Origin: an uncultured Actinomycetes bacterium
GTDB lineage: Bacteria > Actinomycetota > Acidimicrobiia > Acidimicrobiales > Microtrichaceae
Direction of reading: 5' to 3'
Assembly (NCBI GenBank): GCA_903941145.1
Contig: CAJANQ010000367.1
Coordinates: 1 to 6,020 of the forward strand
DNA length: 6,020 nt
Part shown: piece by piece, positions 5,169 to 6,020 of the stretch
Layout: every line of letters starts with the position of its first letter
Position numbering within the stretch: the stretch's first letter is position 1
Made by a program: the position numbers and the translations under genes
The notes under the pieces: generated by a model
Database searches by the model: none
What the model saw: only the letters and a program-made list of their open reading frames with translations
Told to the model about the DNA's origin: nothing

Positions 5169-5177
5169 CTGGCCTCG

Positions 5178-6020
5178 ATGCCCGACGACGCCGACCTGCC
5201 AGAGGGTCACCCCGGCCCCGGCGTCCGGGACGTCCTGGGCAACCGCTCTGCCGTGGCGCTCCTCCTGGCCATGACCCTGGCCACCATGGCGTCGACCGCC
5301 CAGTTCACGGCGCTCGGCAAGTTCGTCTTCGACTCCACCCGCCGGCCGCTGGACCTGGGCCTGATCGGGCTCGCCGAGTTCCTGCCCGCTGCGGTACTCG
5401 TGGTGGTCTCCGGCGCGCTGGCCGACCGGTTCGACCGCCGCCGCGTGGCGGCGTTCGCGTTCTTCGGGGAAGCGTCGGTCGTCGTCGTGCTCGCCGCGGT
5501 GGCGGCCACCACGCTCGACGGGATCGCGCTGGTGCTCGGCGTGGTCGTGGCCTTCGGGACGTTCCGGGCGCTCGGCGCGCCGTCAGGGCGGTCGCTCCCG
5601 GCCATGGTCGTACCGCCCGAGACTGTGCCGCGGATGATGGCGTTCTTCGCCGGTTCGTGGCAGGTCGGGCTCATCGCCGGACCGGTGCTGGGCGGGTTCC
5701 TCTACGTCGTGAGCCCGTCGGCGCCGTTCATCGCGGCCGCCGGGCTGCTGCTCGTGGCCGGGCTCCTGCTGCTGACGGTGAAGTACGACCCCGCCGCCGA
5801 CCTCGCGACCGACGACCGCAGCGACCCTGCCGACCGGCCCGGGCTGCGGTCCGCGCTCGAGGGACTGCGCTTCGTGAGGCGCACCCCGATCCTGCTGGGC
5901 GCCATCTCCCTCGACCTGTTCGCCGTGCTGTTCGGCGGTGCAGTTGCGCTGCTTCCGGCCATCGCGACCGACCGCCTCGGGGTCGGTGCCGTCGGACTCG
6001 GCTGGCTGCGCGCCGCGGGC
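5178..6020 (+). CDS. MFS transporter, EntS/DHA3-like exporter (C-terminal part cut by window edge)
   Basis: The frame is open from the ATG at 5178 to the window end: 281 residues of a protein usually about 400-450 long. It is an integral membrane protein with about seven predicted segments visible, near 25-45, 58-80, 90-111, 113-133, 153-177, 182-201 and 236-262. The MFS motif A, GALADRFDRRRV (79-90), lies in the loop between segments 2 and 3. A charged cytoplasmic loop (203-235, rich in Asp/Arg) separates the two halves. SLDLFAVLFGGAVALLPAIA (244-263), followed by GLGWLRAAG, is characteristic of the EntS-like/MFS_3 group, which exports siderophores or drugs using the proton gradient. The substrate cannot be inferred. 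It is divergent from the SDR across 60 bp. The start is supported by the TACGCT box and the predicted first membrane helix. Confidence 0.9.
   Translation, partial: MPDDADLPEGHPGPGVRDVLGNRSAVALLLAMTLATMASTAQFTALGKFVFDSTRRPLDLGLIGLAEFLPAAVLVVVSGALADRFDRRRVAAFAFFGEASVVVVLAAVAATTLDGIALVLGVVVAFGTFRALGAPSGRSLPAMVVPPETVPRMMAFFAGSWQVGLIAGPVLGGFLYVVSPSAPFIAAAGLLLVAGLLLLTVKYDPAADLATDDRSDPADRPGLRSALEGLRFVRRTPILLGAISLDLFAVLFGGAVALLPAIATDRLGVGAVGLGWLRAAG

Noticed and set aside
5118..5210. 31-codon upstream extension of the SDR
   Set aside because: It would overlap the divergent MFS coding region and erase both -10-like boxes. MSNELPFSGRSAVITGG is a normal SDR N-terminus.
1..6020. Novel defence, mobile or CRISPR-like system
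   Set aside because: I looked for direct-repeat arrays, transposase motifs, integrase sites, tRNA genes and toxin-antitoxin pairs and saw none. The genes are standard metabolic, regulatory and transport families.

Overview
The window is very GC-rich, uses GTG starts freely and is gene-dense. It holds an F420-type luciferase-like oxidoreductase, a SigR/SigH-like sigma factor with a zinc anti-sigma partner, and a mycobacterial-style SDR. This points to an actinobacterium, possibly an uncultured-type Acidimicrobiia or a mycobacterial relative. The lineage is inferred from gene content and remembered family resemblance, not from a marker gene.

Layout, left to right: (1) the N-terminal part of a TrzA/AtzA-type metal-dependent amidohydrolase on the minus strand, running off the left edge (1-458). 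(2) A divergent LLM-class, probably F420-dependent, oxidoreductase on the plus strand (476-1588), starting 17 bp from the amidohydrolase start. (3) Convergent to it, and sharing a palindromic stop, a two-gene minus-strand operon of ECF sigma factor (1871-2602) and ZAS-type anti-sigma factor (1581-1874), joined by an ATGA overlap. (4) Divergent from the sigma gene, an NAD(P)-dependent aldehyde dehydrogenase (2719-4182) with a hairpin in its leader. (5) After a 92-bp convergent gap containing three hairpins, an SDR oxidoreductase on the minus strand (4275-5117). (6) Divergent from it by 60 bp, the first 281 residues of an MFS exporter-like protein (5178 to the right edge). No stretch over 300 bases lacks a gene, and I see no RNA genes, mobile elements or CRISPR.

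Apart from the sigma/anti-sigma pair, neighbouring genes alternate strand, so most transcripts are probably single-gene. The sigma/anti-sigma pair looks like a thiol- or redox-responsive regulatory switch. The amidohydrolase, LLM oxidoreductase, aldehyde dehydrogenase, SDR and transporter are general catabolic or detoxification functions, and nothing in the sequence ties them to one pathway.

The genes themselves are ordinary families. The most interesting signals are regulatory. A SigR/SigH-type promoter match (GGGAAT-N18-GTT) lies inside the 5' end of the sigma gene, 9 nt before an in-frame GTG, suggesting autoregulation and two sigma isoforms. TAGGTT boxes 6-7 nt before the sigma and SDR starts suggest leaderless transcripts. 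A symmetric box lies between the two leftmost divergent starts. A perfect 10-bp palindrome supplies both stops of a convergent pair.
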